A stretch of DNA of 64,000 bases from Bettongia penicillata ogilbyi (lineage: Eukaryota; Chordata; Mammalia; Diprotodontia; Potoroidae). The notes below the pieces were generated by a model. It was not told the origin of the DNA. It was given only the letters and a program-made list of their open reading frames with translations, and made no database searches. Within the stretch, counting starts at the first letter, position 1, and every line of letters starts with the position of its first letter. Below, piece by piece: positions 1-41,345 of the stretch. The DNA is taken from the NCBI GenBank assembly GCA_023548195.1, contig JAJHZJ010000399.1, forward strand, positions 8,588,600 to 8,652,599. The letters run 5' to 3'. A program made the translations under genes and the position numbers.

Positions 1-889
1 AATTGCCTATTATTAATAGTTTTTGCAAATCAAAGGATCTTATGTTATATCCACCCTTTTCATACTTCCTTATGTTAGGCTAATGAAACTGATCCTGAGC
101 CAATGGCAGCAGAGAAAAAAAAATGGAATGAAGATTGACCTGTAGAAAGGATGACTCTTTTAGGAGAGAGGCCAAAACCCTTGAAATTTTATAGTTCCCA
201 AGCCCTTAAAAAAAAAAAAAGGTTATTGGTAACAACCCTAAAATCAAAAACGAATATGGATTAAGTTTTAGAGGACTATTTGGTAAATAACTTAATGCCA
301 TAAGAAGACAGCAGTAGTACGAATCTTATGGGAAGATAACCTTTTCTTTTAATATTATGTGACTATTCACCTTATGACATAGATTCCTAAGAACTTAGTG
401 AAGATAAAATAGAATACTATTTAAATCCAGTATCTGATCATAACAAACAGATTTTTCTCTTCTTGAACTATGTATTCAAGTCAATACATTAAACCTAAAC
501 CATAAGATTGATGGTAAAGCCCATCAAATTTGAAATTCAAAAGAAGAGATCAAAGAACATTAAGTTTAGGTTACCTAACAATTTTATTAAAAAACAAAGG
601 ATCATCTAGCTAGCTGAAGAATTGCTACTGATTTAAATCATAGGGCACTATGAATAATTAATTAGCTTTTTCAGTTTTACTGTTTCCTTTTATTAAAGGG
701 AATTTCTAATGACAGCTAATGTTGATGAGAATGGGAAACTATATTTGCTATAAATAAATCTACGAGAGTATAAATTTTGCTTAAGAAGATTTGACAGTTC
801 ATCAACATGCCATTGGTTCAACAACCATAATCTATTTCTCATTTAAATACAAATAAGAAAATAATCTTAAAATATCAAAAAATTATTAC
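1..889. other. CLCN3 intron, left edge
   Basis: AT-rich intronic sequence downstream (in transcript sense) of the last exon in the window. Apart from short A runs near 112-125 and 205-220, I see no clear repeat or coding exon here. Confidence 0.7.
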
Positions 890-29938
<29,049 letters not shown>

Positions 29939-30139
29939 CTAGGGGAAAAAAAAGAATGAAAAGTAATTGTGTAGTCAGAGATGATAACAACCTATGAAAT
30001 CTGCTTATAAGCTTACTCATACACAAACTGATTAAAAGGTTTTGGAGTGTTTGTGGTTGTTTTGAAGGGATGGAGGGTTTGATCATATTGATGATTTCAC
30101 TGGCACAGAGAACTTCCTAACTGATGCAAATAAGTCACC

Positions 30140-30245
30140 TCTTTATCTGGGTCACTGACAGGGCTAAGGGACTTTTCCAGGACTAGGATTAACATATGAC
30201 ACAGAGGTGAACCAAGACCTTCCTGATATATTACACCATGTTGCC
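30140..30245 (-). repeat. CORE-SINE fragment
   Basis: Reverse-oriented: CTGGGTCACTGACAGGGCTA, AGGTGAACCAAGACCTTCCT, ATTACACCATGTTGCCTCTC. Short and diverged. Confidence 0.45.
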
Positions 30246-30717
30246 TCTCTGCTTAGTTGACATTATCTCAATTGTTGTCCTTCTAGTACTTAAAACTCTG
30301 ATCAGAACTAAATAGATTAGAAACCAATCCCACAATGAAAAAATAATCAATACCTTCTGGTAAGAGTTGACAGCATGATCTCCCTCATGTAAAAATGTGT
30401 GTGTATGTTTTACATCTGAAAACCACACAGAATTTTTTTCTCCTCTAAGTACTTTGAATTTATAATTTATTAAGAAGCAATATGAGGAATAAAGATGTAT
30501 AAAAAAAAATCATGTTCTTAAGGGGCTTATAATCCAGTTGGGAAGGTAAGAAATATTCATTTTAAGGGTATCCAATATCACAAAGCAATAAATAGCAAGT
30601 GTTCCAAAAGGGATACAGATAATAACTGCCTGTCAAAGGAGGATAAGAGCTCTGTATGTTGGGGGAAAACCAAGAAAGGAGGGTTTGTGCTAAGCCTTAA
30701 AGGACAGAGAATATTCT

Positions 30718-31150
30718 TTTTTTTTTCCTTTAATTTACACCATTCAGTTCCACAAGCTTTTAGTTTTAATTTTTCTCCCTTTCATGCCCTCCCCACTCCA
30801 TAAGACAGCATGCAATCTGATACAGGCTCTACATATGCATTCATATTAAACATATTTTCATATTACTCATGTTGAAAACAAGAATTATAACCACTGGAAT
30901 GAACCACGAGAAAGAAGAAACAAAAATGAGAGAGCAAATAGAATGCTTTGATCTGCATTCAGACTTTGTAATTCTTTCTCTTGATGTGGATAGGATTTTC
31001 CATCATGAGCCTTTTGGAGTTGTCTTAAACCTCAGTCATCACACAGTGAGACTGTAACTGTGTACAATGATCTTTCTCCTGGTTCTGCTCCCCTCACTCA
31101 GCATCAGCTCATACAAGTCTTTCCAGGTATTTCTGAAGATAAAGAATATT
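30718..31150 (-). repeat. Old L1 3' end, antisense
   Basis: On + it reads as a T-rich tail, then TTTAATTTACACCATTCAGT, CCTCCCCACTCCATAAGAC, and the diagnostic CTCCTGGTTCTGCTCCCCTC and ACTCAGCATCAGCTCATAC, the complement of the marsupial L1 stretch AACTGATGCTGAGTGAA. Confidence 0.75.
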
Positions 31151-31979
31151 TTTATGGGAAAAATGTACTATGAAAATGGAAACAAACCATGTTTGGTAAA
31201 ATATTAACCAATCTAGCCAAATGAGACCCTTCCTGTTGGTCAGCTTGTGACAAAATTCCCTTCTTTGCTACATTTCATATTGTATCTTCTGTCTATGCTG
31301 CACGTAAGGAAAAGTGGTAGGTCAATAGGAATATGAATGTGTAATTTAAATGTGTAATTTTCCCTTCTTCTGAATACTTATGCCACATATCTCACTTTTA
31401 TACTTTTAAACAGAATTAGAAAAACTAACAAAATTATCATATGGTTTCTATTTACATGGAATGTCAAACTGTAATTCATTTAAAAGATTCTTTGCTTTTT
31501 TTCAGTGCTGAGACAAAAATATATGTATAATAGATATACAATTGGATTTTTACATCCTTTAAGACCTTTCATATCGAACTCCTATCAGTATCAGTATATA
31601 TCTATCAGTACAGAATATCAGTATTATTTACTTTTTAAAGTATTGATTCTTTTGTTTTTTGTTATTTTCACTTCCTAAGAAAACCCAAACACTAGATAAT
31701 TCTCCCTGTAACAAGGAAAAAGTTTTAAAAGAGCAAAATTAATAATGACAGTATCTGACAACATATTTAGCACCTGTATTTTACCTCCCCTCTTCTACTG
31801 CTAGCAGGAAATGTGTTTCATAATCAGTTCCTCTGGATTGGTCACTGCATTTAATTTGAATTGTGGTGTCTCATTTCATTATTACTGTAATTATTATGCA
31901 TACTGTTTTCTTGATCTAACTTACCTGACTCTGTTTATAATGAGTTTGTTTCTCTGAGTTTGTCATAGTTACTGTTTAT

Positions 31980-32480
31980 TATAGACTATGGCACGATAAT
32001 ATTTCATTATATTAATAAATCAATTTATTAGGCTATTCCCCAATCAATGAGTACCCAATTTATTCCCAAGTTTACACTACTAAGTAAGATGTTACTATGA
32101 AAATTTTGCTATTTAAAATACTTTTATTTCTTTCTTTTACTTCCTTAAGTCCTGTAGTGGGATCACTATGTGAAAGAATATGCAGCAATAATCATTTTCT
32201 CAATAATTTCTAATTGTTTTCCAAAAACACACTGAAACAATTCAGATTCCCCAATAAGTATTAGTAGACTTATCTTTCCACAGCTGTTTCAACACAATTT
32301 CCAACTTTTATCATCTTTATCACTTTGATGAGTGTCAAGTAAAACCCCAGAGGTATTTTATTTTGCATTCTGATTATTATTAGTTATTTGGAGCATATTT
32401 CACAGAATTATGATTAACTGCTCATTCAAAAACTTGGATGGTTTCAGACAGCATCTGGCCCTTTGATCACTTACATACTG
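31980..32480 (-). repeat. Old L1 3' region, antisense
   Basis: Contains GGCTATTCCCCAATCAATGA, TAGTGGGATCACTATGTGAA, TTTGATGAGTGTCAAGTAAA and TTTTGCATTCTGATTATTAT in the order of an inverted L1 ORF2/3' region; decayed. Confidence 0.6.
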
Positions 32481-33319
32481 AGAAAGGGATGTCGGCTATA
32501 TCTAAGATATACAGGAAGTAATTAACACAGGGAAGGCAACAGAATTAAGGCGGTTTAGAGAAAGCTTCCAGTAAAGAACTATAATTGCAATAGAGATATA
32601 AATACAAATACTACAAAAACAAACCCTGTAAGAGCCTTTAAAACTCATCACAGACAAAACTGCTGCCCATAAGTGACCAGATAAAAGAGTGATTCATAAC
32701 TTAAGAATAATATTTTAATAGATATTATCATACCAAATCTCATAACCTCCAAACTACAAAGAATTAAAAGTTCTCAAATTATAAAGACTTAGCACAAGAA
32801 ACCAAAACTATGCAGAAAAAAGATAAAGTACATATACCTTAACATTCAGTGTGCTACAAAAGTTATTCAGAAGATTCTTTCAGTGAACAGAAATGGTAAC
32901 TTGGATCCCAATATTTACTTAACTATAAAAGAGCAATTATTTTATCCATCTACACAACAGTTTGCTGATCATTAAACATAAAACAATGGTGGGATAGTGA
33001 CCAAACCCTAGACTGCTAAAAATTTCAAATTTATTAAAGTTTACTAAAGCTGACAATTTTGATATAATTAGAAGGAATAAATATAGAGGAACACGCTCAG
33101 TCTCTTGCAGGTTCCCTTAAGGACCCATGCCCACTTTTGCTAAAGCTTTATAACAAACTTTTTGCCACTTGACTAAGAGAAGGCTTGAGAGTGTAAACTC
33201 ATTCCAAGAGAATCTGCCTTGGCATTCTTGGGTACAAGCACCCCAAAAACGTTTTCAGTATCAAAGTCAAGCAGAAACTGCAAGCCACATTATAACTAAG
33301 AAAATCACATATTAACATC

Positions 33320-33435
33320 ATCTATGTTTTATTGTACTTTTATTCTTTTATTACATATTTCCCAATTACATTTTAACCGGGTTGAATTTGGAAGTGTTAT
33401 GGGATGTGCTCCTGTGTCTGACACCTCTGAGTTGG
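33320..33435 (+). repeat. Dispersed repeat A, copy 1 (unclassified)
   Basis: TTTTATTGTACTTTTATTC, CCAATTACATTTTAACCGGG and GTGTCTGACACCTCTGAGTT. Near-identical words recur at 46800-46875. Probably a marsupial SINE or DNA-element relic; class not known to me. Confidence 0.5.
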
Positions 33436-34457
33436 GTATTTGGAAAGAAAGCGGTACCTTCAACAGTATGAGGGAAGTTGTGAAGGAGGGAAAACAATGA
33501 GTTCTTTTTTTTGGATGTGTTGTATTTAAGACATCTACATGACATCCAGTTCAAAAGATCCAGTCAATTACTATCCAAAGTTCAAAAGTTATAACAAAGT
33601 TTGAGTCTGGATAAATAGATATGAAAATCATCTGCAAAGAGGTGATAAATGAATTCACAGGAGTTAATGAGATCACACAGCCAGAGCAGAGGTTCTTCGC
33701 TATCCATCTTCCAAAGGATCTGTGAACTCAGGCAGGTAAAGAATTTTTTATTTCAATGTGCTTGGTTTCCTGTGTAAATCCTATGTATTATGTACATAAA
33801 TCCCATGTATTTACAGATTTTAAAATGTTATTTTAAGAAGGGACTATTATGCTTCAGGAAAATGCCAAAGCAAAGGTCCAGGACACACAAAAAGTTAAGA
33901 TCCCCTGATATAAAAGGAGAAGACCAAAGACAAATCTTTGTAGAACGTCCATAGTAAATGGACGTGACTCCGATGAAGATTAGGCAAAGAAAATTCAGGA
34001 GGTATGGTCGGAAAGGTTGAAGGAAAACCAGGAGAGAACAGTGTCACAAAAACTCAGAAAGGAGAGAATGTCTTGGAAAAGAGGGTAGTCAATAGTGTCA
34101 AAAGATGAAGAGAAGCAACTTACATTCTAATAAGAAAGGACAAAATATAGTGGGAAAGGGGGGTCAGAGAAGAGAGTGTAATCCTAATATGAGCCTTCTC
34201 TACATCTTTTGAGATAAGGACTAAGAAAATGTCATTAGATTTGGCAATTAGGAGATCATTTAGCAACTTTGGAGAGAGTTGAAGGGCAGGTGGTGGGAGT
34301 AATAAAAGATTGGGGTTTAATAAGTTGTGAGCATCAATGGGAACCTGGGGGCAATGGATTTGAGAGTAAAAGGCAGTGAAGAACTGGACTGGTTAACTGT
34401 AGGGTCAAGACTGGGAAGGGAGACAAGGGAGATTAGGACAGCTGTGATAGCCTAGCA

Positions 34458-34661
34458 TAGGGTTGGGGAACCTGTGGCGTTAAGACCACATGGGGTCTTC
34501 TAGGTCTTCAAATGTGACCTTTTGACTGAAACCAAGTTTTACAGAACAAATCCTTTTTATTAAGGGTATATGTTCTGTCAAGTTTAGATTCTGTCAAAGG
34601 GGCACACTTGAGGACCTAGAGGGCCATATGTGGCCTTGAGGCTTCAGGTTCCCCACCTCTG
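34458..34661. mobile_element. hAT-like palindromic MITE
   Basis: 204 bp with inverted ends TAGGGTTGGGGAACCTG and CAGGTTCCCCACCTCTG (reverse complement CAGAGGTGGGGAACCTG). The pairing continues inward (TGTGGC/GCCATATG arms, TTTTGACTGA/TCTGTCAAAG). Flanking 8-mers GCCTAGCA (34450-34457) and GTCTAGAA (34662-34669) agree at 6 of 8, as expected for an old hAT 8-bp duplication. No ORF. Confidence 0.7.
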
Positions 34662-34744
34662 GTCTAGAAGAACATAGTCTACAATATAATCTATAGTCTT
34701 CATTTCCTAACACACATCTGTAAACTCCAAGGAATTACTATTCT

Positions 34745-34970
34745 TGTTACTAGACTTAATTCTGGGCCCTTTCCCCTCTCTCCCTACATCTGTCTCAGTG
34801 ATCTCATCAGCTTCAGAGTGTAATTATCTCTGTGCAATTGACTCCCAAGTCTATGTAGTTAGCCCTATTTTTTCTTACACTGTCACCTACCAAGTGGATA
34901 TTCCCCTGGGAATGATGGCCCATATGGTATCTCAACTTAATTCAATTGACAGTTGTTAAGAGTCAAACAT
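34745..34970 (+). repeat. L2 LINE fragment
   Basis: GGCCCTTTCCCCTCTCTCCC, GTGATCTCATCAGCTTCAGA and TTGACTCCCAAGTCTATGTA match the L2 RT-domain region preceding the 3' end. Confidence 0.6.
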
Positions 34971-35039
34971 GTGCTGCCCAAAGGTCTTTGGCATTTAAAA
35001 TAGAAACTAAAATAGTTACAGCCCTAAAGAGTCATACAT

Positions 35040-35620
35040 TCTGCTGAGGGAAACAACACATAGACATATAAGAAAATATACAATATATACAAAGTAATTT
35101 GGTTCAGGGAAGCATTAAGAACTGGGGAAAGTTGGAAAGGTCTCATTTCAGAGGTAGAACCTGAGATGAGTCTTGAAAAGACGCTGAGGATTCCAAGAAA
35201 CAAGAGCTGATGAGGGAAAGCATTTCAGGCACTTTGCAAAATAGCACGCACAGAGGCAAAAGATAGAATGTCACATGCAGCAAACAAGGAGGTTAATGTA
35301 GATAGGCCAGGGAGTGTAGGAGGGAGATTAACATGAAATAAATCTGGAAAGAGAAGGAAGATTGAGCCAGGCTGTGAAAGTCTTTAATGCCCCAAAGAAA
35401 AATTTGTACTTTATCCTAGAAACAACTGGAAGCCACTGAAACTTCTTGAGCAGACTGGCAGCTGGGTTACAAGACAGATCTGAGAGTGATGTCAAATTAG
35501 AAGGAAAGTACAATAATCCAAATCCCTGAATTAGGGCAGTGGGAATATGAATATAGAAATAAGGATGAATGAGAGAGATGGCATGGATACATAATAAATA
35601 AGATTTAACTGAGTATACAT
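35040..35620 (-). repeat. L2 LINE fragment, antisense
   Basis: AGCCAGGCTGTGAAAGTCTT, CTTTATCCTAGAAACAACTG, GGAAGCCACTGAAACTTCTT and AAGTACAATAATCCAAATCC form the reverse-complement order of the L2 3' region. Confidence 0.6.
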
Positions 35621-36349
35621 GGGAACAGAGAAAGGGAAAGGAGAGCAAATGAGAAGGAACTTACATTCTAATAAGAAAGGACAGCATACAGTAGAAAATT
35701 GTGGCCGGGGAAAGGCATATAAACATAGGGAGTCAGAGGAATGTTGGGTTGATCAATGTACAGAATCTTACCAGAAGCAATGGTAGTAAGGATTTGATTG
35801 GGAGTGTTGGCACAGACACAAACGGAATGGCAAGCTTGCCAGAGCCAAAGTCTAGATGGAGTGTAAAGCATGGCCTGACTTAGGGCCCCCTACTGTAGGC
35901 TAGCTTAGTGCATTCTCTCATCATCAAAACTACCCAGGCTCAGTCCCAAGGAAAGTTCTAAAACAGTGAAGATTAACTCCTAAAAGGACTGGGGCAATCA
36001 TTTCTGGAAGTCCAGTTCGAAAGATGCTGTTCTAGGCAGAGAAAAGACAGGCAGCTCTGAGGGCAACAGCAAAAGGGCCAGGGTGACAGTGACAGATGGA
36101 CTGCAAAATCCTTCAAGGCTTCAGGTGCCACTTCCTACTAAGTCTTTACATATCCCTTCTCTCTACTCCTCTCTTAGTATCCTCGCCAGACAAATTACTT
36201 AGTTTTTACATATCTGTATATGCATGGTATTCCTACCCCAGCAAAATATAAATACCTAGAAGGCAGGCAATATTATTTTTGGTTTCATATCACTAGTATA
36301 AAAGCATCTGATACAGACTTTTCCACAACACAGTAAATATTTAATAACA

Positions 36350-36540
36350 AGTGTACATTTATATAGCACTTCAAGATTTGTAAAGCAAAAGATGCAAAGG
36401 AGTTATCTCACTTGATCATCACAACAACTCTTGCAGCAGGGAAATACTATTATTATTCTCATTTTATCTATGAGGAAACTAAGGCAGGCAGAGGTTAATG
36501 AACTTGCCAGAGTTAAAAAGCAGAAGCATCCATCCACAAC
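36350..36540 (-). repeat. CORE-SINE (MIR-like) fragment
   Basis: TATAGCACTTCAAGATTTGT, CTCATTTTATCTATGAGGAA, ACTAAGGCAGGCAGAGGTTA: reverse-oriented MIR-class body. Confidence 0.75.
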
Positions 36541-37579
36541 AATGCTTGCCTCTTAATAATTACATTAATAATTAAAAATCCACAGCAAAACAGGCTTGCC
36601 TCCTAATAATTACATTAATAATAAATTATCATTAGCTTAGTATTTCTTGAATTTAACTAAGAGTCACTGAGATACAGAAAGGTTACAACTATCAGCATTT
36701 AACAAAATCCAAAAAACAAACAAAAATCTCGTATCTATTTTATTTTCCTTTTGTTTAGAGACCTAAGCGATTGTACATACTAACAAATAATTCCATCTTA
36801 AGACACTGAAGCAAAGGAAACTGTTTTAGTACCTCTTTAGCAAAGTTATGTTATAATTCAGATTGTCTAATGACTATAAGTTATTTCTAAAAATGCTTTT
36901 TAAGTGATGCAATTCTACAATGGTATGTATCATCACTGTTCTGTCAAACAAGGAAAACTGAATATTCCAATGGAAGAAAAAAGAAAACCTATCTTCATGC
37001 TGCAGCAGAGAAACTTTATCTCTTCAGCAGATAAAGTACAATACAGCAGACTTCGAATAGTATTATATTTACCATGGGGTGGAAAGGAAGAGGAAAAGGA
37101 AGGGAGGGAGGGAGGAAGAGAGACAGAGAAGGCTAAAGGGGGGGGACAGGAGGAGATGCAGCTTGCACTATTCCCTTTACACTATCCTGAGGTATACTTA
37201 ACTTGTATCAGGCTTTTTGATACTTAATTTTTTTACATGTAAACTTTTTTTCATCCATTCGAAAAAAGAATGGACAAAAATCAGTTATATTTGTTCTGTC
37301 GATATTACCTTCACGTTCCTCATCCTTGTACTTAATGCTTCTTCCTCCCTACTCATAGTGTGTAAACTTCCTTTAAATCTACTACCTCTCAATAAACTGA
37401 CCTGGTAACAAGTAAGCTCCTGGAAGAAGAGACTTTTATCTTTGTACCCTCAGTGACCAACAAAGTTCCCTTAAATAAGGCTACTGAATTAAAGTGAATT
37501 TTAATAATCTTCCAAATAGTTTTTCCTGCATCCTTTCCTCTCTACTCCATCCTATTTTGTTGTTGTTGTTTAGGTGTTT

Positions 37580-37960
37580 CAATTGTGTCCAAATTCTGCC
37601 CTGTACAAAGATTCAAAACAAATAATCTTTCCAATGTTTCTTCACTATTCAAAACCCTTCAGATGATTTCCTATGCCTCTAGTACAAAATACAAACCCTT
37701 CAACCTGGCTATTGAAGTCCTCTATAATCTGAGTCCAACCCACCTTTATTTCATAATACTCCCCTCCATACACTCTGAGCCCCAGTCCACCTAGACTACT
37801 AGCTATTCTATTTCCCCAACGTAACATCTAACTTCCACTTCTCCACAACTGAACAAGCAGTAAAAAACTCTTTTTCCTCAACTATTTGATAAAGTCTTTG
37901 TCTTCCTTCACAGCTAGGCTTAAGTGCCAGGTCCTACTGCCTTCTTTTACTCCTTCCACA
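37580..37960 (+). repeat. L2 LINE 3' fragment
   Basis: TTCAAAACCCTTCAGATGAT, CTAGTACAAAATACAAACCC, ATTGAAGTCCTCTATAATCT, then CCACCTTTATTTCATAATAC and CAGCTAGGCTTAAGTGCC, the canonical L2 3' order. Confidence 0.75.
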
Positions 37961-38457
37961 AGCATCTACTAACTCTATACCATGTGCCAGATTCAGTGCT
38001 AGAGGGGGAGGAGCCAAGATGGCAGAGTAGAAAGACTCACGTATGCTAGCTCCGAACCAACAGCCCATATATTTTCTATAAAAAGAACACCCCACAAATT
38101 CTGGATCAGTGCAAGCCACGCAGAACACAGTGGAAGAGATTTCCGTTCCAGAGAGCCCTGGAAAGCCATTTCCAGGGGTCTGTCGCGCTCCGGACGCGGA
38201 TACCACCCCTGCGCTGCCCTGGCCACAGGTCCGAGAAGAGAAGATCCGAGCAGACTTCAGGGATGGAATCTCCAGCAGCCGGGAAGGTCCCTCCACCAAC
38301 AGGGGCTCCAGGTAAGTGAGAGAGACTTCTGGGCTGGCCGAGAGGGGAGTGGGGTGTCTCCATGACTCGGACACCCCTCGGGAGGCAGCGGCAGAGGCAG
38401 CAGCAGAGGCAACGGTGGCCCGGGACTCCTGGAGCAGGAGGCAGGAGCTCAGGACCA

Positions 38458-38529
38458 TTACTGAAGGTCTCTGCATAAACCCCCTGAGGGAACTGAGCCT
38501 GGGAGGCAGCCATGCCCCCACCCAAGCAC
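38458..38529 (+). repeat. Single 72-bp unit in HAL1 copy 3 5'UTR
   Basis: One TTACTGAAGGTCTCTGCATA unit followed by the GAGCCTGGGAGG and CCCCCACCC segments; no second unit next to it. Confidence 0.85.
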
Positions 38530-38682
38530 CAGAACTCAAGCTCACATTGAAGAGCAGCCACACCCGCCACTGAAAGCCCTGAGGCTGGGGAGCAGCATTT
38601 GAATCTCAGACCCCAAGCACAAGCTGGGCAGATCTAGGCGGGGGCGCAGAGGAATCTCAGAAGTCAAGTAACTGCTGGGAAA

Positions 38683-39783
38683 ATGCCCAGAAAAGGAAAG
38701 CAAAATAAGACCATAGAGAGCTACTTTATTGGGGAAGAGATGTTTCTTCCTCCTTTCATTTCTGATGAGGAAGTACAATGCTTGCCATCTGGGAAAGATG
38801 TGGAGGTTGGGGCCTCTGTATCCCAGACATCCAAGGTGGATGTCCGGTGGGCTCAGGTCATGGAAGAGCTCAAAAAGGATTTTGAAAAGCAAGTTAGACA
38901 GGTGGAGGAAAAACTGGGAAGAGAAATGAGAGACATGCAAGAAAAGCACGAAAAGCGGGTCAACACCTTGCTAAAGGAGACCCAAAAAAATGCTGAAGAA
39001 AATAAAACCTTGAAAAATAGGCTCATTCAATTGGCAAAAGAGGTTCAAAAAGCCAATGAGAAGAATGCTTTCAAAAGCAGAATGAGCCAAATGGAAAAGG
39101 AGGTTCAAAAGCTCACTGAAGATAATAGTTCTCTCAAAATTAGAATGGAACAGATGGAGTCTAATGACTTTACGAGAAACCAAGAAATCACCAAACAAAA
39201 CCAAAAGAATGAAAAAATGGAAGAGAATGTGAAATATCTCATGGGAAAAACAACTGACCTGGAAAACAGATCCAGGAGAGACAATCTAAAAATTATGGGA
39301 CTACCTGAAAGCCATGATCAAAAAAAGAGCCTAGACATCATCTTTCATGAAATTATCAAGGAAAACTGCCCTGAGATTCTAGAACCAGAGGGCAAAATTA
39401 AGTGTTCAAGGAATCCACCGATCACCACCTGAAAGAGATCCAAAAAGAGAAACTCCTAGGAACATTGTGGCCAAATTCCAGAGTTCCCAGGTCAAGGAGA
39501 AAATATTGCAAGCAGTTAGAAAGAAATAATTCAAGTATTGTGTAAATACAATCAGGATAACATAAGATCTAGCAGCTTCTAATTAAGGGATTGAAGGGTG
39601 TGAAATATGATATTCCAGAAGTCAAAGGAACTAGGACTCAAACCAAGAATCACCTACCCAGCAAAACTGAGTATAATACTTCAGGAGAAAAAATGGTCTT
39701 CCAATGAAATAGAGGACTTTCAAGCATTCTTGACGAAAAGACCAGAGCTGAAAACAAAATCTGACTTTCAAACACAAGGATGA
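38683..39783 (+). pseudogene. HAL1 copy 3 ORF1 (decayed, variant N-terminus)
   Basis: The start MPRKGKQNKTIESYF at 38683 is followed by a stretch (IGEEMFLPPFISDEEVQ) unlike the QQMQMIPTFGSDDED of the other copies. It then rejoins the common coiled coil. The frame is open to 39432. An insertion around 39400 (GGCAAAATTAAGTG) shifts it, and an in-frame TAA follows in the RRM/CTD region (GAAAGAAATAATTC). The stop is at 39781-39783. It is best explained as an older or sister subfamily. Confidence 0.88.
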
Positions 39784-39916
39784 AAAGAAGTATGAAAAGG
39801 TAAACAGCAAAGAGAACTCATAAGGGACTTACTAAAGTTGAACTGTTTACATTCCTACATGGAAAACCAGTATTTGTAACTCTTGAAACTTTTCAGTATC
39901 TGGGTAGTTGGTGGGA

Positions 39917-39918
<2 letters not shown>

Positions 39919-39954
<36 letters not shown>
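39919..39954. repeat. (AC)n microsatellite inside HAL1 copy 3
   Basis: Pure AC dinucleotides for about 36 bp, exactly where the other HAL1 copies have an interrupted CA/TG block. Confidence 0.97.
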
Positions 39955-39958
<4 letters not shown>

Positions 39959-40796
39959 AAGCACACACAGAGACAGAGAGCACAGAGTGAATTGAATAGG
40001 ATGGAATCATATCTTAAAAAAATGAAGTTAAGCAGTGAGAGAGAAACGGAATGTGGCAAATTATTTCTCATAGAAGAGGCAGGTAGGAGACTTTTTAGTG
40101 GAAGGAAAAAGAGGGGAGCTGAGAGAAAAACATGAAGTTTACTCTCATCACATTTGACTAAAGGTAGGAATAAGTTGCACACTCATTTTGGTATGAAAAC
40201 CTATCTTACAATACAGGAAAGTGGGGGAGAAGGGGATAAGCAGGGTGGGGGGGATGATGGAAGGGAGAGCAATGAGAGGAGGGAGCAATTTGAAATAAAC
40301 ACTCTTGGGAAGGGACAGGATCAAAAGAGAGAATAGAAGCAATGGGGGGCAGGATACGATGGAGGGAAATATAGCTAGTCTTACACAACACGACTACTAT
40401 GGAAGTCATTTGCAAAACTACACAGATATGGCCTATATTGAATTGCCTGCCTTCCCAAAGGAAATGGATGGGGAGAGAGGGATGTGGAGAAGTTGGAACT
40501 CAAAGTTTTAGGAACAACTGTTGAGTACTGTTCTTGCTACTAGGAAATAAGACATACAGATAATGGAGAATAGAAAGTTATCTGGCCCTACAGGACATAA
40601 GAGAAGAAGGGGAGAAGGGAAGGGAGGGATGATAGAAAAGAGGGAAGATTGGTGATAGGGAAAATTAGAATGCTTGGTGTATTGGGCTGGGGGAAGGGAA
40701 CAAATGGGGAGAAAATTTGGAACCCAAAATTTTGTGAAAATGAATGTAAAAAGTTAAATAAATAAATTTATTTCAAAAAATAAAAAAATAAACTAA

Positions 40797-41345
40797 GAAT
40801 ATACAAAAATATTTATAGCTATACATTAATATTTTTAAAAGGGATTTAGAAGAGAAAGTACACAATGAAATCCCTGAATCCACCAGTGAAATTGAGCTTA
40901 TCCAAACAGCCTAGATTCTAAATATATAACTTGTACAACTATAACTGTACTTAGTAGGATAGCATATGATCAAAGTATATGCCCACCAAATAAAGAATAA
41001 CTGAAAAGTTGTGGTATATAAATGTGATGGAATACTATCATATCATTGTATTGTATTCCAAGAAAGCTACGGAGATTTCTACAAACTGATATTGAGTGTA
41101 ATGAAGGGAATTGGGAGAATAATTTGTACAATGACAATATCGTAAAGACAAACAACTGTGAAAAACATAGGAACTCTGATCAACATAACTCACCACAATT
41201 TCAGAGGACTACTGATAAAAGATGCTACACATCTCTGATAGAGAAGTAAAGATTCAGAGGAAAGAATGAGACACACATACATCAAAAAAATGTATATTTT
41301 GTACGTGTGTATGTGTACATGTATGTTCTTTTAGACATAACCATT
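40797..41345 (+). repeat. Old L1 3' relic with an unrelated insert
   Basis: Begins ATACAAAAATATTTATAGC and resumes near 40980 with GCCCACCAAATAAAGAATAA, GTTGTGGTATATAAATGTGA, CAATATCGTAAAGACAAACA and CACAATTTCAGAGGACTACT, an old marsupial L1 3' region. The 150 bp between does not belong to L1 and shares sequence with 46190-46330. Confidence 0.6.

Larger units (their letters stand above)
38004..40790 (+). mobile_element. HAL1 copy 3: older ORF1-only element
   Basis: Starts GGGGGAGGAGCCAAGATGGC at 38004 and ends at TGTAAAAAGTTAAATAAATA plus an A-rich tail near 40790. It has the same layout as copy 1 but is more diverged: one 72-bp unit instead of several, a different ORF1 N-terminus, more substitutions, and an (AC)n of about 18 units in the 3'UTR. 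I found no target-site duplication, so the flanks may have rearranged. Confidence 0.85.

Noticed and set aside
37934..38563. 209-codon minus-strand ORF as a host protein gene
   Set aside because: It lies almost wholly within the HAL1 copy 3 5'UTR, and parallel frames occur in the other copies. Kept only as a possible element-encoded antisense frame.
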